From positions 94,776 to 158,775 of the forward strand of contig NZ_AKKV01000036.1 of the NCBI RefSeq assembly GCF_000269865.1: DNA of 64,000 bases. The letters run 5' to 3'. Below are positions 1 to 9,040 of this stretch, piece after piece. Position numbers and translations under genes: made by a program. This DNA comes from Fictibacillus macauensis ZFHKF-1 (lineage in GTDB: Bacteria > Bacillota > Bacilli > Bacillales > Fictibacillaceae). Within the stretch, counting starts at the first letter, position 1. Each line of letters begins with the position of its first letter. The notes under the pieces were generated by a model that did not search any database, was not told the DNA's origin, and worked only from the letters and a program-made list of their open reading frames with translations.

Positions 1-69
1 ATCCACAAGGAAAACCCCTTTTCGTTATATCTTTTTCGTATAGGGAACCAACGTTTTAAGTATTTTCCA

Positions 70-97
70 TATAGTATAGCATGTGATAACGTTAATT
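70..97 (+). promoter_or_regulatory. Possible promoter -10 and cre-like site ahead of the hpa operon
   Basis: TATAGT at 70-75 could be a -10 element, though no good -35 is visible. TGATAACGTTAATT at 84-97 matches 12 of 14 positions of the CcpA consensus TGWNANCGNTNWCA; the last two bases differ. A CcpA site just downstream of the promoter would fit glucose repression of an aromatic-degradation operon. This is motif matching only. Confidence 0.35.
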
Positions 98-140
98 TGT
101 GGATAGAATTCTGAATACTCTCAAAAAAGGAGTGCTAATC

Positions 141-1070
141 ATGTCTGATTTTACATCAATAAAAAAACGTTTACGAGGTTCGATTGCGCCGATTATTACC
201 CCATTTTATGAAAGCGGTTCCGTTGATTTTGAAACGTTAGAGCGTCTCATTCACTGGCATATCGAAAGCGGTACGCACGGAATTTCTGTAACAGGTACAA
301 CCGGTGAACCAAGCTCGCTGACGGTAGAAGAGCGTGTTCAAGTGATGGAAGTCGCAATGAAAGCAGTAGGTGGTCGCGTGCCGTTCGTACCTGGAACGGG
401 CTCAACGAATCATGATGAAACGATTTATTTAACGAAAAAAGCAGAAGAGATGGGCGTTGATGCTGCCATGGTCATCGTTCCTTACTATAATAAGCCGTCG
501 CAGCATGCGCTGTATAAACACTTTAAAGCAGTTGCGGATGCTGTTTCTATTCCAATCATTGTGTATAACATTCCAGGGCGCACGGGCGTGAATATGGAAC
601 CAAAAACGCTCGCTCGTTTGCATAACGATTGTCCGAACATTATCGGTGTCAAAGAATCAAATAAAGATTTTGAGCATGTGAATCGTGTTCTGTTGGAGTG
701 TGGAAGAGATTTTCTACTCTATTCAGGCATTGAATTGCTATGTTATCCGATGCTTGCGATTGGTGGAGCAGGCTACATTTCAGCGACAGCTAACGTGGAG
801 CCGAAAAAAGTCGCGGAAGTATACGATGCGTATGCGGCAGGCAATCACGACCGTGCGCTTGAGCTTCACTACGAACTGATGCCACTAAATGACGTGTTAT
901 TTAAAGATACGAACCCTGCACCATTAAAAGCAGCGCTTGGCATGATGGGGAAAATCAAGCCGGTGCTTCGCTTGCCGATGGACTTGCCAACAGAAGCCTT
1001 ACAGCAGGAAATTCGTGAGGTATTACAAACGTACGTTGATCTTCCAAGCACGAGTGTTACATCTAACTAA
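141..1070 (+). CDS. DapA-family aldolase/lyase at the head of the hpa operon
   Basis: A 309-residue member of the dihydrodipicolinate synthase/N-acetylneuraminate lyase family, (beta/alpha)8 class I aldolases. The GTTGE motif (Thr53-Thr54), Tyr142 and Arg147 in YNIPGRTG, and the Schiff-base Lys171 in GVKES are all present. ATG 141 was chosen because AAAGGAG lies about 9 bases upstream; the longer reading from 99 has no ribosome site. It is the first gene of an operon that ends with hpaF. Inference: it splits the C7 hydroxy-oxo-diacid to pyruvate and succinic semialdehyde, the step normally done by HpaI (HpcH/HpaI family), which is not in the window. A lysine-pathway DapA is the alternative by sequence, since Arg147 is kept, but the operon argues for the catabolic role. 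Confidence 0.8.
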   Translation: MSDFTSIKKRLRGSIAPIITPFYESGSVDFETLERLIHWHIESGTHGISVTGTTGEPSSLTVEERVQVMEVAMKAVGGRVPFVPGTGSTNHDETIYLTKKAEEMGVDAAMVIVPYYNKPSQHALYKHFKAVADAVSIPIIVYNIPGRTGVNMEPKTLARLHNDCPNIIGVKESNKDFEHVNRVLLECGRDFLLYSGIELLCYPMLAIGGAGYISATANVEPKKVAEVYDAYAAGNHDRALELHYELMPLNDVLFKDTNPAPLKAALGMMGKIKPVLRLPMDLPTEALQQEIREVLQTYVDLPSTSVTSN

Positions 1071-1085
1071 AAAGGAGTGAACGTC

Positions 1086-2609
1086 ATGGCAATGCCATCA
1101 ACGAATGTTGAGAATATGCGAAGTCATCAAAAGGTAGACGATGTTTTGTTGTACATTGACGGTGCGTTCGTAGCGGCCGAACAAGGTGGTACGTTCGTCA
1201 ATCGTAGTCCGTATACAAATGAACTGCTCGGCGAAGTAGCAGAAGGAACGGAAGCGGATATTGAAAAAGCGGTTGCTTGTGCAAAGGCCGCTTTTAAAAA
1301 GGGACCGTGGGGCTCGATGAAAGTCGACGAGCGCATGACCTATATTCATAAAATTGCCGATTTAATTGACGAAGAAATTGAAGAAATCGCTTATCTAGAA
1401 GCGCTTGATACCGGATTACCGATTGCACAAACGCGTAAAATGACGGCGCGTGCAGCCGAGAACTTCCGTTTTTACGCACGCATGGTGCAAACGAAGCTAC
1501 ATGGCGAATCGTATCCTGTCGACCATGAATTTATTAACTATACGGTATATAAGCCGGTTGGCGTTGTTGGATTAATTACGCCGTGGAACGCTCCCTTTAT
1601 GCTAGAGACGTGGAAAGTGGCGCCAGCGCTCGCTACCGGGAATACGGTCGTGTTAAAGCCCGCTGAATTATCACCGCTTACCGCGAATAAGTTAGCCGAA
1701 ATTATTCATAAAGCACAGCTACCAAATGGCGTGTTTAACGTCGTTCATGGGATGGGTGAACGTGCCGGGGCAGCGCTCGTTGCGCATAAAGAGGTGCAGG
1801 CGATTTCATTTACGGGAGAAACGACAACGGGCTCTCTTATTATTAAAAATGCAGCGGATTCTCTGAAAAAAACATCAATGGAGCTTGGTGGCAAATCGCC
1901 ACTCATTGTGTTTGATGATGCTGATTTTGACCGTGCACTCGATGCGGCTGTTTGGGGCATTTTTTCGTTTAACGGTGAGCGTTGTACCGCTAACTCGCGT
2001 GTTTTGTTGCATAAAAACATAAAAGACCGTTTTGTCGAAGCACTGAAAGAACGGGTGATGAACATTACGATTGGCGATCCGTTAGACGCCAGTACGCAGC
2101 TTGGTCCGCTCATTGAACAAGCGCACTATGAAAAAGTAAAGCACTACATTGAGCTTGCAAAAGAAGAAGGCTGCGAGGTCATTCAAGGGACCGTACCTGA
2201 GAATATGAAGGCAGGAAACTTCATTCCACCGACGCTGCTTTTAAATGCACGCAACGAGATGCGTGTTTGTCAGGAAGAAATTTTCGGTCCGGTAATGGCG
2301 GTTATTGAGTTTGAAGACGAAGAGGAAGCCATTGCTGTAGCAAATGACGTGCGCTATGGCTTGGCGGGGTATGTGTGGACGAATGATTTGAAGCGCGGTC
2401 ATCGCGTGGCTCAAGCGGTAGAAGCAGGCATGCTCTGGGTAAATGCGCAAAATGTGCGTGATTTACGCATCCCATTTGGCGGCACGAAAGACAGTGGGAT
2501 CGGTCGCGAGGGTGGTCATTATGCCTTTGAATTTTATACAGAAGCAAAAGTGATTCACGTTGCAATTGGTGAACATCATATTCCGCAATTCGGTAAGAAA
2601 AAAAGCTAA
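1086..2609 (+). CDS. hpaE: 5-carboxymethyl-2-hydroxymuconic semialdehyde dehydrogenase
   Basis: NAD-dependent aldehyde dehydrogenase, 507 residues, which oxidises the ring-cleavage product CHMS to 5-carboxymethyl-2-hydroxymuconate. Active-site Asn168 (TPWNAP), Glu266 (MELGGK) and nucleophile Cys300 (NGERCT) are in the expected order, with the FTGE cofactor motif near residue 243. ATG 1086 sits 8 bases after AAAGGAG; a GTG at 1077 overlaps that ribosome site and is unlikely. It follows the DapA-like gene by 15 bases and precedes hpaB by 15, so it is co-transcribed. The general ALDH assignment is certain; the HpaE substrate follows from the neighbours HpaB and HpaD. Confidence 0.9.
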   Translation: MAMPSTNVENMRSHQKVDDVLLYIDGAFVAAEQGGTFVNRSPYTNELLGEVAEGTEADIEKAVACAKAAFKKGPWGSMKVDERMTYIHKIADLIDEEIEEIAYLEALDTGLPIAQTRKMTARAAENFRFYARMVQTKLHGESYPVDHEFINYTVYKPVGVVGLITPWNAPFMLETWKVAPALATGNTVVLKPAELSPLTANKLAEIIHKAQLPNGVFNVVHGMGERAGAALVAHKEVQAISFTGETTTGSLIIKNAADSLKKTSMELGGKSPLIVFDDADFDRALDAAVWGIFSFNGERCTANSRVLLHKNIKDRFVEALKERVMNITIGDPLDASTQLGPLIEQAHYEKVKHYIELAKEEGCEVIQGTVPENMKAGNFIPPTLLLNARNEMRVCQEEIFGPVMAVIEFEDEEEAIAVANDVRYGLAGYVWTNDLKRGHRVAQAVEAGMLWVNAQNVRDLRIPFGGTKDSGIGREGGHYAFEFYTEAKVIHVAIGEHHIPQFGKKKS

Positions 2610-2624
2610 CAAGGAGAGAGACCG

Positions 2625-4097
2625 ATGCCAGCAAAAACAGGACAAGAGTATATAAATCGTGTGAATGAAGCGAAAGCAAACGTCTGGATCAATGGCGAGG
2701 CGGTAACAGGGAACATTTCAGAGCATCCAGCCTTTAGTGGGGTTATGAAAACACAAGGCGAGCTCTATGATATGCAACATGATCCGAAGAAACGGGATTT
2801 AATGACGTACGTTTCCCCAACCAGTGGAGACCGCGTCGGAACATCTTTTTTACAGCCGCGCAGTCGTGAAGATTTAGAAAAGCGGCGCTTGATGATGTAC
2901 GAATGGGCGAAGCATAACGGCGGCATGATGGGGCGCTCCCCAGATTATATTAACTCCGGCATGATGGCGTATGGCGCAGCCTCGAATATGTTTGCGACGC
3001 AAGATCCTTTTTACGGAAAAAATATGGAAGCGTATTATGCGTATTGTCGTGAAAATGATCTATCGCTTACGCATACGCTCATCCAACCTCAAGTAAATCG
3101 AGGCGTAAATGCCGCACAATTGCCAGATCCGTATATTGCGGCTCGAATTGTTGAAAAAACGTCAGAAGGTGTCGTCATTCGTGGTGCCCGTTTACTGGCA
3201 ACGCAAGGCGGCATTACAGATGAAATTATGGTGTTTCCATCCACGTTGCTCAAGCAATCTGATGAGGAAAATCCGTATGCCTACGCCTTCTCCATTCCGA
3301 ACAATACAAAAGGCTTGAAGTTCATTTGTCGGGAGTCTTTTGATTATGGCAAATCCGCGTTTGATCATCCGCTCGGCTCGCGTTTTGAAGAAATGGATAC
3401 GATCGTCGTGTTTGACGATGTAGTTGTGCCGTGGGACCGGGTGTTTGCGCTAGCAGACGTTGAAGTGTGTAATCGTGCGTATAACGAAAGCAATGCGGTC
3501 GTTCATATGACGCATCAAGTCGTTTCAAAAAATATCGCCAAGACTGAATTCATTCTCGGCATTCTACAATTAATGGTTGAGACGATTAACATCGGTCAAT
3601 TTCAACATGTTCAAGAAAAAATGTCAGAAGTAATCGTCGCACTAGAAACCGTTAAATCGTTTGTAACAGCTGCCGAGGCGAATGCGAAGCTTGATCAGTG
3701 GGGCATTATGACGCCAGATTTTACGCCGCTAAATATTGCGCGTAACTATTATCCAAAAATTTATCCGCGTTTCTCTGAAATTATGCAACAGCTTGGCGCG
3801 AGTGGACTTATGGCCATTCCAAACGAAGCTGATTTCCATTCAGCGCTGCGTCCTGATTTAGATAAATACTTACAAGCTGCCAATGGTGATGCGTATAACC
3901 GCGTGAAGCTCTATCGTCTTGCTTGGGATGTATGCATGAGTGCTTTCGGTTCTCGGCAAACGCTGTATGAGCGCTTTTTCTTCGGCGATCCTGTGCGCAT
4001 GGCAGGAGCGCTTTACAACGGCTACGACAAACAAGTGTACGTGGATCGCGTGAAGGAGTTTTTAGATCGCAGTGAAGAGCTAGCAAAAAACGTATAA
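2625..4097 (+). CDS. hpaB: 4-hydroxyphenylacetate 3-monooxygenase, oxygenase subunit
   Basis: 490 residues, the usual size of the large FADH2-using component of the two-component flavin monooxygenase. It hydroxylates 4-hydroxyphenylacetate to 3,4-dihydroxyphenylacetate (homoprotocatechuate). The sequence has the HpaB/PvcC family pattern from the N-terminal RVNEAKANVWINGE region to the C-terminal four-helix region, and no flavin reductase domain. The ribosome site AAGGAGAG lies just ahead of ATG 2625. The partner NADH:flavin reductase HpaC is absent from the window, so it is encoded elsewhere or replaced by a housekeeping flavin reductase. Confidence 0.92.
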   Translation: MPAKTGQEYINRVNEAKANVWINGEAVTGNISEHPAFSGVMKTQGELYDMQHDPKKRDLMTYVSPTSGDRVGTSFLQPRSREDLEKRRLMMYEWAKHNGGMMGRSPDYINSGMMAYGAASNMFATQDPFYGKNMEAYYAYCRENDLSLTHTLIQPQVNRGVNAAQLPDPYIAARIVEKTSEGVVIRGARLLATQGGITDEIMVFPSTLLKQSDEENPYAYAFSIPNNTKGLKFICRESFDYGKSAFDHPLGSRFEEMDTIVVFDDVVVPWDRVFALADVEVCNRAYNESNAVVHMTHQVVSKNIAKTEFILGILQLMVETINIGQFQHVQEKMSEVIVALETVKSFVTAAEANAKLDQWGIMTPDFTPLNIARNYYPKIYPRFSEIMQQLGASGLMAIPNEADFHSALRPDLDKYLQAANGDAYNRVKLYRLAWDVCMSAFGSRQTLYERFFFGDPVRMAGALYNGYDKQVYVDRVKEFLDRSEELAKNV

Positions 4098-4120
4098 AAA
4101 CGTGAGGAGGCTTGGCGAGC

Positions 4121-5104
4121 ATGGATTTTAATATTATTCGAATTGCACGAACGGTGATTAATGTAAAAGATTTAGAGCGTTCGCGTGCTTTTTATGTCGA
4201 TGCCCTTGGTTTCATTGAAACAGAGCGTGATGACGAACACTTGTATTTGCGCGGATTAGAAGAGCATACGCACCATAGCCTTGTGCTAAAGAAAGCCGAT
4301 ACGCTCGGGGTGCATGCGCTCGGCTATAAAGTAGAAAAAGATGAACAGTTAGAAGCGCTTGAGGCATTTTTTAAACAGCAAGGACTGCCAACAAAATGGA
4401 TGCCTCAAGGAACACAGCGCGCACTCGGCCGCTCCTTACGCGTGCATGACGTGTCTGGCATGCCACTTGAGTTTTTCGCTGAGATGGAAGGCGTGGAGCG
4501 CATGTTGCAGCGCTACGACTTATACCGTGGCGCCCGCATTCAACGCATCGACCATGTGAACTGTGCGGTAGCGGATGTGGAAAAGGCGTATGATTTTTAC
4601 CGAAAGTCACTTGGTTTCCGATGCTCTGAATATACAGCTAACGATGATGATCGCGTCTGGGCCGCTTGGTTGCACCGCAAACAAGGTGTGCACGATCAAG
4701 CCTTTATGAATGGCGAAGGTCCACATTTGCATCATATCGGCTTTTGGCTACCCGATCCGCTCGCCATCATTCATTGTTGCGATGTACTTGCCTCGCTCGG
4801 CTACGGAGATTGCATTGAGCGCGGACCTGGCCGTCACGGACTATCGAACGCGTTCTTCCTATACTTACGCGATCCAGATGGCTATCGCATCGAGCTTTAT
4901 AACGGCGATTATTTAACGAGCGATCCGGATTTCAAACCGATTCGTTGGGACTTAGATGATCCACGCCGCCAAACGTTCTGGGGCCATAAAGCACCAGAAA
5001 GCTGGTTCAATGAAACGATGCCATTTTTACACATTGAAACCGGCGAAGTCATTCCAACAGCTGAGCCAACGTTGAAAAAAATAAAACCTGAATTCGTGTT
5101 GTAG
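4121..5104 (+). CDS. hpaD: 3,4-dihydroxyphenylacetate 2,3-dioxygenase (extradiol)
   Basis: 327-residue type I extradiol dioxygenase with two vicinal-oxygen-chelate domains. The C-terminal domain carries the metal site: His145 in RIDHVN, one of His204/205 in HLHHIGFW, and Glu258 in GYRIELY. It opens homoprotocatechuate to 5-carboxymethyl-2-hydroxymuconic semialdehyde, the substrate of hpaE. GAGGAGG at 4104-4110 fits ATG 4121; a TTG at 4112 is too close to it. The nearest relatives by motif are the Gram-positive homoprotocatechuate dioxygenases of about 330-365 residues, which use Fe or Mn; the metal cannot be told from sequence. Confidence 0.92.
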   Translation: MDFNIIRIARTVINVKDLERSRAFYVDALGFIETERDDEHLYLRGLEEHTHHSLVLKKADTLGVHALGYKVEKDEQLEALEAFFKQQGLPTKWMPQGTQRALGRSLRVHDVSGMPLEFFAEMEGVERMLQRYDLYRGARIQRIDHVNCAVADVEKAYDFYRKSLGFRCSEYTANDDDRVWAAWLHRKQGVHDQAFMNGEGPHLHHIGFWLPDPLAIIHCCDVLASLGYGDCIERGPGRHGLSNAFFLYLRDPDGYRIELYNGDYLTSDPDFKPIRWDLDDPRRQTFWGHKAPESWFNETMPFLHIETGEVIPTAEPTLKKIKPEFVL

Positions 5105-5112
5105 AAAAGGAG

Positions 5113-5136
5113 AGGGGGCGCTTGCTCCCTTTTTTA
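5113..5136 (+). terminator. Terminator-like hairpin between hpaD and the transport genes
   Basis: AGGGGGC at 5113-5119 pairs with GCTCCCT at 5124-5130 (one G-U), with a four-base loop followed by a T tract. Because the genes on both sides belong to one pathway, it may act as a partial terminator that lowers transporter expression relative to the enzymes. Confidence 0.5.
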
Positions 5137-5151
5137 TAAGGGGGATTTCGT

Positions 5152-5484
5152 ATGGGGATGCAACAAAGCCACGTGCAGACGTCGACGCTGCCTTACCAAG
5201 AAATAGTAGCTTCGGCACGTTTTCAAGAATTAGTGACCATGAAAAAACGTTTCACCATTGCGGTTACGCTCTTTTTTATGAGTTTTGCTTTGCTCTTACC
5301 AATCCTGGCGTTTTATACGAATTGGCTACGTATCGCTGCAATTGGTCCGATTACATGGGGATGGCTATATGCATTTGCACAATTTGTCATGACGTTCACC
5401 ATATGTCACTTGTATGTGAAAAAGGCTGCGCTTTTTGATGACATGGCAGAACGTGTGCTAACGGACGTAGGAAGGGGACGCTAA
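5152..5484 (+). CDS. DUF485 membrane protein, symporter partner
   Basis: A 110-residue protein with two membrane segments (about residues 38-60 and 68-92), typical of the DUF485 family. DUF485 genes are regularly found directly before ActP-type sodium:solute symporters, and here the next start is only 3 bases downstream. AAGGGGG stands ahead of ATG 5152; a second ATG at 5158 is possible. Inference: an accessory subunit needed for the stability or function of the transporter. No catalytic motif is visible. Confidence 0.8.
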   Translation: MGMQQSHVQTSTLPYQEIVASARFQELVTMKKRFTIAVTLFFMSFALLLPILAFYTNWLRIAAIGPITWGWLYAFAQFVMTFTICHLYVKKAALFDDMAERVLTDVGRGR

Positions 5485-5486
5485 GT

Positions 5487-7034
5487 ATGGATGTAAAAGT
5501 CGTTGTCCTCTTTGCAGCAATTGTTGCTCTTACGTTGCTCATCACGTACTATGCTTCGAAAAAAACGCGCAATGCGAGTGCTTTTTATACCGCGGGTGGT
5601 GGTTTGAATGCGTGGCAAAATGGCTTTGCAATTGCGGGTGACTTTATGTCGGCTTCCTCTTTTCTCGGACTGATTGGCGCGATTGCGTTGTTCGGTTACG
5701 ATGGTTACTTTTTAATGTATGGCGCGCTCGTTTCGTATTTAGTCGTCTTGTTGCTAGTCGCTGAACCGCTACGCAACCTTGGCAAATATACGTTAGCTGA
5801 TATGATTGCCGAACGCTTTGCGGCAAAAAAAGTCCGCGGTGTGACCGCCTTTAATGCGTTAACGATTTCAGTTTTCTATATGCTGGCGCAGCTTGTTGCC
5901 GCTGGTGCGCTGTTTAAATTGTTGTTAGGCATTCCGTACGAGCTGTCGGTCGTAATCGTTGGTATTGTGATGTTAACGTTCGTGCTATTTGGCGGCATGA
6001 CGGCAACGAGCTGGGTACAAATTACGAAAGCCTTTTTATTGCTTGGAGGTACGGTCGTTGTATTTTTGCTCGTTATGGGAAAATTTCATTACAACGTGTT
6101 TCAGATTTTCACAGATATGAAGAGTGCAACACCGCTACAGGGTGCGTATTTACAACCTGGCGCGAAGTATACGAACGGTCTTGATGCCTTTTCGCTCACG
6201 CTTGGACTTGTGCTCGGAACAGCCGGCTTACCGCACGTCTTGAGCCGCTTTTTAACCGTACCTAATGCAAAAGTTGCTCGTAAATCTGTTGTCTATTCGA
6301 TTTGGATTATTGGCCTTTTTTATGTGATGGTAATTTTCCTCGGCTTTGCGGCAGCAAAATTCGTCGGTTTCCAAAACATTATGAAAGCCAATCCAGCTGG
6401 CAATATGGCAGCCCCTCTACTCGCTAAAATACTTGGCGGTGATACGCTATTTGCTGTCATTTCTGCCGTGTCCTTTGCAACGATTTTAGCCGTCGTAGCC
6501 GGCATTGTCCTTACTGGGGCTACGTCTTTTTCGCACGATTTTTACAATGAAATGATCAAAGGTGGTAAAGCGACAGAAAAAGAACAGATGAGAATGGCGC
6601 GTCTCGCTTCCATTGGCATTACCGTGCTTTCTATCGTACTGGCGTTATTCGTACAAAAAGTAAATGTGGCGTTTCTTGCTTCCCTTGCACTAACGGTGGC
6701 AGCAAGCTCGAATTTACCCGTCATTCTGCTGACGGTGTATTGGAAAAAGTTTAACGTCGCAGGTGCGGTTACTGGGATGCTCGTCGGCTTAGTCGGAACG
6801 ATGCTTCTCGTGGCACTCAGTCCGAACGTATGGAATCCAGAAGTCGGTAAAGCGCTGTTTGTCGGACAACCTCTCTTTCCACTAAGTTCACCAGGAATTG
6901 TTTCAATTCCGCTTGGCTTTTTAGGAGCCTATGTTGGAACAATCGTAGCAAGAAAGCGCAGTGAACGTGGCAATTTTGAAGAAATGCTAGTGAAATCAAC
7001 GACCGGTAGTGATGTTAAAGGCATTCATCATTAA
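5487..7034 (+). CDS. Sodium:solute symporter (SSS family), probable aromatic-acid uptake
   Basis: 515 residues with about 13 membrane segments. The N-terminal FYTAGGGL...WQNGFAIAGDFMSASSFLG region is typical of the ActP branch of the SSS family, which moves monocarboxylates with sodium. The gene lies inside the hpa operon, directly after its DUF485 partner and 24 bases before the HpaG-type genes, so the substrate is probably 4-hydroxyphenylacetate or a related phenylacetate rather than acetate. The family call is firm; the substrate is inferred from context only. Confidence 0.85.
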   Translation: MDVKVVVLFAAIVALTLLITYYASKKTRNASAFYTAGGGLNAWQNGFAIAGDFMSASSFLGLIGAIALFGYDGYFLMYGALVSYLVVLLLVAEPLRNLGKYTLADMIAERFAAKKVRGVTAFNALTISVFYMLAQLVAAGALFKLLLGIPYELSVVIVGIVMLTFVLFGGMTATSWVQITKAFLLLGGTVVVFLLVMGKFHYNVFQIFTDMKSATPLQGAYLQPGAKYTNGLDAFSLTLGLVLGTAGLPHVLSRFLTVPNAKVARKSVVYSIWIIGLFYVMVIFLGFAAAKFVGFQNIMKANPAGNMAAPLLAKILGGDTLFAVISAVSFATILAVVAGIVLTGATSFSHDFYNEMIKGGKATEKEQMRMARLASIGITVLSIVLALFVQKVNVAFLASLALTVAASSNLPVILLTVYWKKFNVAGAVTGMLVGLVGTMLLVALSPNVWNPEVGKALFVGQPLFPLSSPGIVSIPLGFLGAYVGTIVARKRSERGNFEEMLVKSTTGSDVKGIHH

Positions 7035-7057
7035 AACTAACAAGGTAGGTGTAGGAA

Positions 7058-7831
7058 ATGGTACAAGTGAAAGTAAAAGGACAGCAACAAATGCTGTCAG
7101 GAATGCTTCATGAAGAGGGAATTACGATTCATGGAGAAACGAAAACACTTCAAGAGCTAGAGGTTGAAGCGCCACTCGTAAACACCATTTATGGCGTGGC
7201 GTTAAATTATAAAGGGGTGCTTGCGGCTTTAGGCGAGGCGATGCACGAGGCACCGTATAAAGCACCACCAAAGGCGCCTGTTCTCTATATAAAACCGAGA
7301 AATACAATTAATAGTCATCGCTGTCCCATCGAAATGCCAGCCTCGGTAACTGAACTGGAAATGGGGGCAACGCTTGGCGTAATCATTGGCAAACGCGCCA
7401 CCCATGTCCCGCAACAAGAGGCGTTACACTATGTGGCTGGCTATACGATCGTCAATGATGTGAGCATTCCGCATGATAGTGTGTACCGGCCGGCAGTCGC
7501 GCAAAAAGCGCGTGATGGCTTTTGTGCGATTGGTCCGTGGATGGTCGAGGCAGCCGCGCTACCGAACGTAGAGGATGTAACGATTGCTGTTAGTATTAAC
7601 GGCGAACGGCGCATGGAAACGAACACGTCACAGCTCGTTCGCTCGATTCCAGCGCTCATTGCTGATATTACAGAATTCATGACGCTAGAAGCAGGTGATC
7701 TGTTGCTTGTTGGCATTCCAGAAAACGCGCCCCGAGCTGTTGTCGGCGATGCGGTATGCATTGACATTGCTGGTATTGGTTCGTTGGAAAATCATATTGT
7801 ACCGCAAAAGATAGGAGGCGACGCTCGATGA
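7058..7831 (+). CDS. hpaG1: FAH-family decarboxylase/isomerase, HpaG N-terminal-half type
   Basis: 257 residues of the fumarylacetoacetate hydrolase fold. The metal-site pattern is present: TELEMGATLGVIIG near residue 105 supplies acidic ligands and YTIVNDVS near residue 130 supplies the Asp. In enterobacteria HpaG is a fused bifunctional enzyme that decarboxylates 5-oxopent-3-ene-1,2,5-tricarboxylate and isomerises the product; here the two halves are separate genes overlapping by 4 bases at ATGA 7828-7831. This one is the likely N-terminal-half equivalent. Which half does which reaction cannot be decided from sequence, and one copy might serve as the missing HpaH-type hydratase. Confidence 0.78.
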   Translation: MVQVKVKGQQQMLSGMLHEEGITIHGETKTLQELEVEAPLVNTIYGVALNYKGVLAALGEAMHEAPYKAPPKAPVLYIKPRNTINSHRCPIEMPASVTELEMGATLGVIIGKRATHVPQQEALHYVAGYTIVNDVSIPHDSVYRPAVAQKARDGFCAIGPWMVEAAALPNVEDVTIAVSINGERRMETNTSQLVRSIPALIADITEFMTLEAGDLLLVGIPENAPRAVVGDAVCIDIAGIGSLENHIVPQKIGGDAR

Positions 7832-8622
7832 AAAAAGCACGTGTTGCTTACGATGGCATAATTCATGAAGCAAGTGAGGCAAGCGATGGCCGACTACAGT
7901 TAGACGACGGTCGCTATGTTGCAAGTGATGAGGTGGTGTGGCTGCCACCAGTTATTCCAGGCACGATTTTTGCGCTCGGTTTAAATTATGCCGATCATGC
8001 GTCTGAGCTTGCGTTTCAAGCTCCGAAAGAGCCGCTTGTCTTTTTAAAAGGACCGAATACGTTAATCGGTCATAACAGCTCTACGCGGCGGCCGGGAGAT
8101 GTTTCGTACATGCATTATGAATGTGAATTAGCGGTTGTCATCGGTAAAAGCGGGAAGGATATTGCGAAAGAAGAGGCTTATGACTATGTAGCCGGCTATA
8201 GTGTGGCTAATGATTATGCGTTTCGCGATTACTTGGAAAACTACTATCGTCCGAACTTACGCGTTAAAAATCGCGATGGCTGTACACCGCTTGGCCCATG
8301 GCTTGTAGACGCTAGTGATGTCGCTGATCCTATGAATCTCGCCATCACGACGTATGTGAATGGCGTAAAAACACAAGAAGGCAATACGCGCGACATGATT
8401 TTTACGATTGCTGATCTTATTTCCTATTTAAGTAGTTTTCTAACGCTGCAAGCAGGCGATCTTATTTTAACAGGGACACCGCATGGCACGGTCGACACAG
8501 CTGTCGGTGATGAAGTGGTGACAGAAATCGAAGGCATTGGACGCTTGAAGAACACCGTTAGTGGAGACGAGGCATACGGGCGTGAGACGACGTCTACCAC
8601 GAAAGCGACTATTGAAAGATGA
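7828..8622 (+). CDS. hpaG2: FAH-family decarboxylase/isomerase, HpaG C-terminal-half type
   Basis: 264 residues with the complete FAH-fold catalytic core: FALGLNYADHA near residue 50, FLKGPNT, the metal-binding MHYECELAVVIG near residue 92, YSVANDYAFRD, and the C-terminal LTGTPHGT near residue 215. It matches the C-terminal half of enterobacterial HpaG. Translationally coupled to the previous gene through the ATGA overlap, with GGAGG just upstream. Role: decarboxylation and isomerisation of the muconate-derived tricarboxylate towards 2-oxohept-3-ene-1,7-dioate. Confidence 0.82.
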   Translation: MKKARVAYDGIIHEASEASDGRLQLDDGRYVASDEVVWLPPVIPGTIFALGLNYADHASELAFQAPKEPLVFLKGPNTLIGHNSSTRRPGDVSYMHYECELAVVIGKSGKDIAKEEAYDYVAGYSVANDYAFRDYLENYYRPNLRVKNRDGCTPLGPWLVDASDVADPMNLAITTYVNGVKTQEGNTRDMIFTIADLISYLSSFLTLQAGDLILTGTPHGTVDTAVGDEVVTEIEGIGRLKNTVSGDEAYGRETTSTTKATIER

Positions 8623-8646
8623 TTAGGTAGGGAAAGGAAGAGAACA

Positions 8647-9036
8647 ATGCCACATTTTATTATAGAATATACAGATAATATTGCTGACGAAGGCAATTTT
8701 CCTGCCTTACTTCAAAAAATTAATGCGGTTCTTGTCGCCCGCAACGATTTATTCCCTGTTGGCGGCATTCGCTCACGCGCCATTCCCTTGCATCATTATT
8801 GTATCGCAGACGGTACAAATGAACGTGATGCCTTCGTTCACGCGCATTTAAAAATAGGTGCTGGTCGCAGTGAACAAGACAAACAAGCTGTCTGTACACG
8901 ACTTTTCACGGTGATGAAAGAACACTTTGCCCCACTCTACGAAACGCGGGGCTTTGCTCTTTCTATGGAGCTAAGCGAATTTAGTGAAAGCGGCACGTAT
9001 AAACATAACAACCTTCATGCGCGTTATAAAGCGTAA
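8647..9036 (+). CDS. hpaF: 5-carboxymethyl-2-hydroxymuconate delta-isomerase
   Basis: 129 residues, the normal length of CHMI, a tautomerase-superfamily trimer that uses an N-terminal proline freed by removal of Met; the sequence starts Met-Pro-His as needed. It isomerises 5-carboxymethyl-2-hydroxymuconate to the oxo form used by the HpaG decarboxylase. Last gene of the operon, followed at once by a strong terminator at 9041-9074. Conserved family stretches include IIEYTDNI and the C-terminal YKHNNLHARYK. Confidence 0.9.
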   Translation: MPHFIIEYTDNIADEGNFPALLQKINAVLVARNDLFPVGGIRSRAIPLHHYCIADGTNERDAFVHAHLKIGAGRSEQDKQAVCTRLFTVMKEHFAPLYETRGFALSMELSEFSESGTYKHNNLHARYKA

Positions 9037-9040
9037 GGAA

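Noticed and set aside
141..1070. Lysine-biosynthesis dapA
   Set aside because: Position as first gene of an aromatic catabolic operon, with no lysine genes nearby, makes a catabolic lyase more likely, although the active-site residues alone do not exclude DapA.
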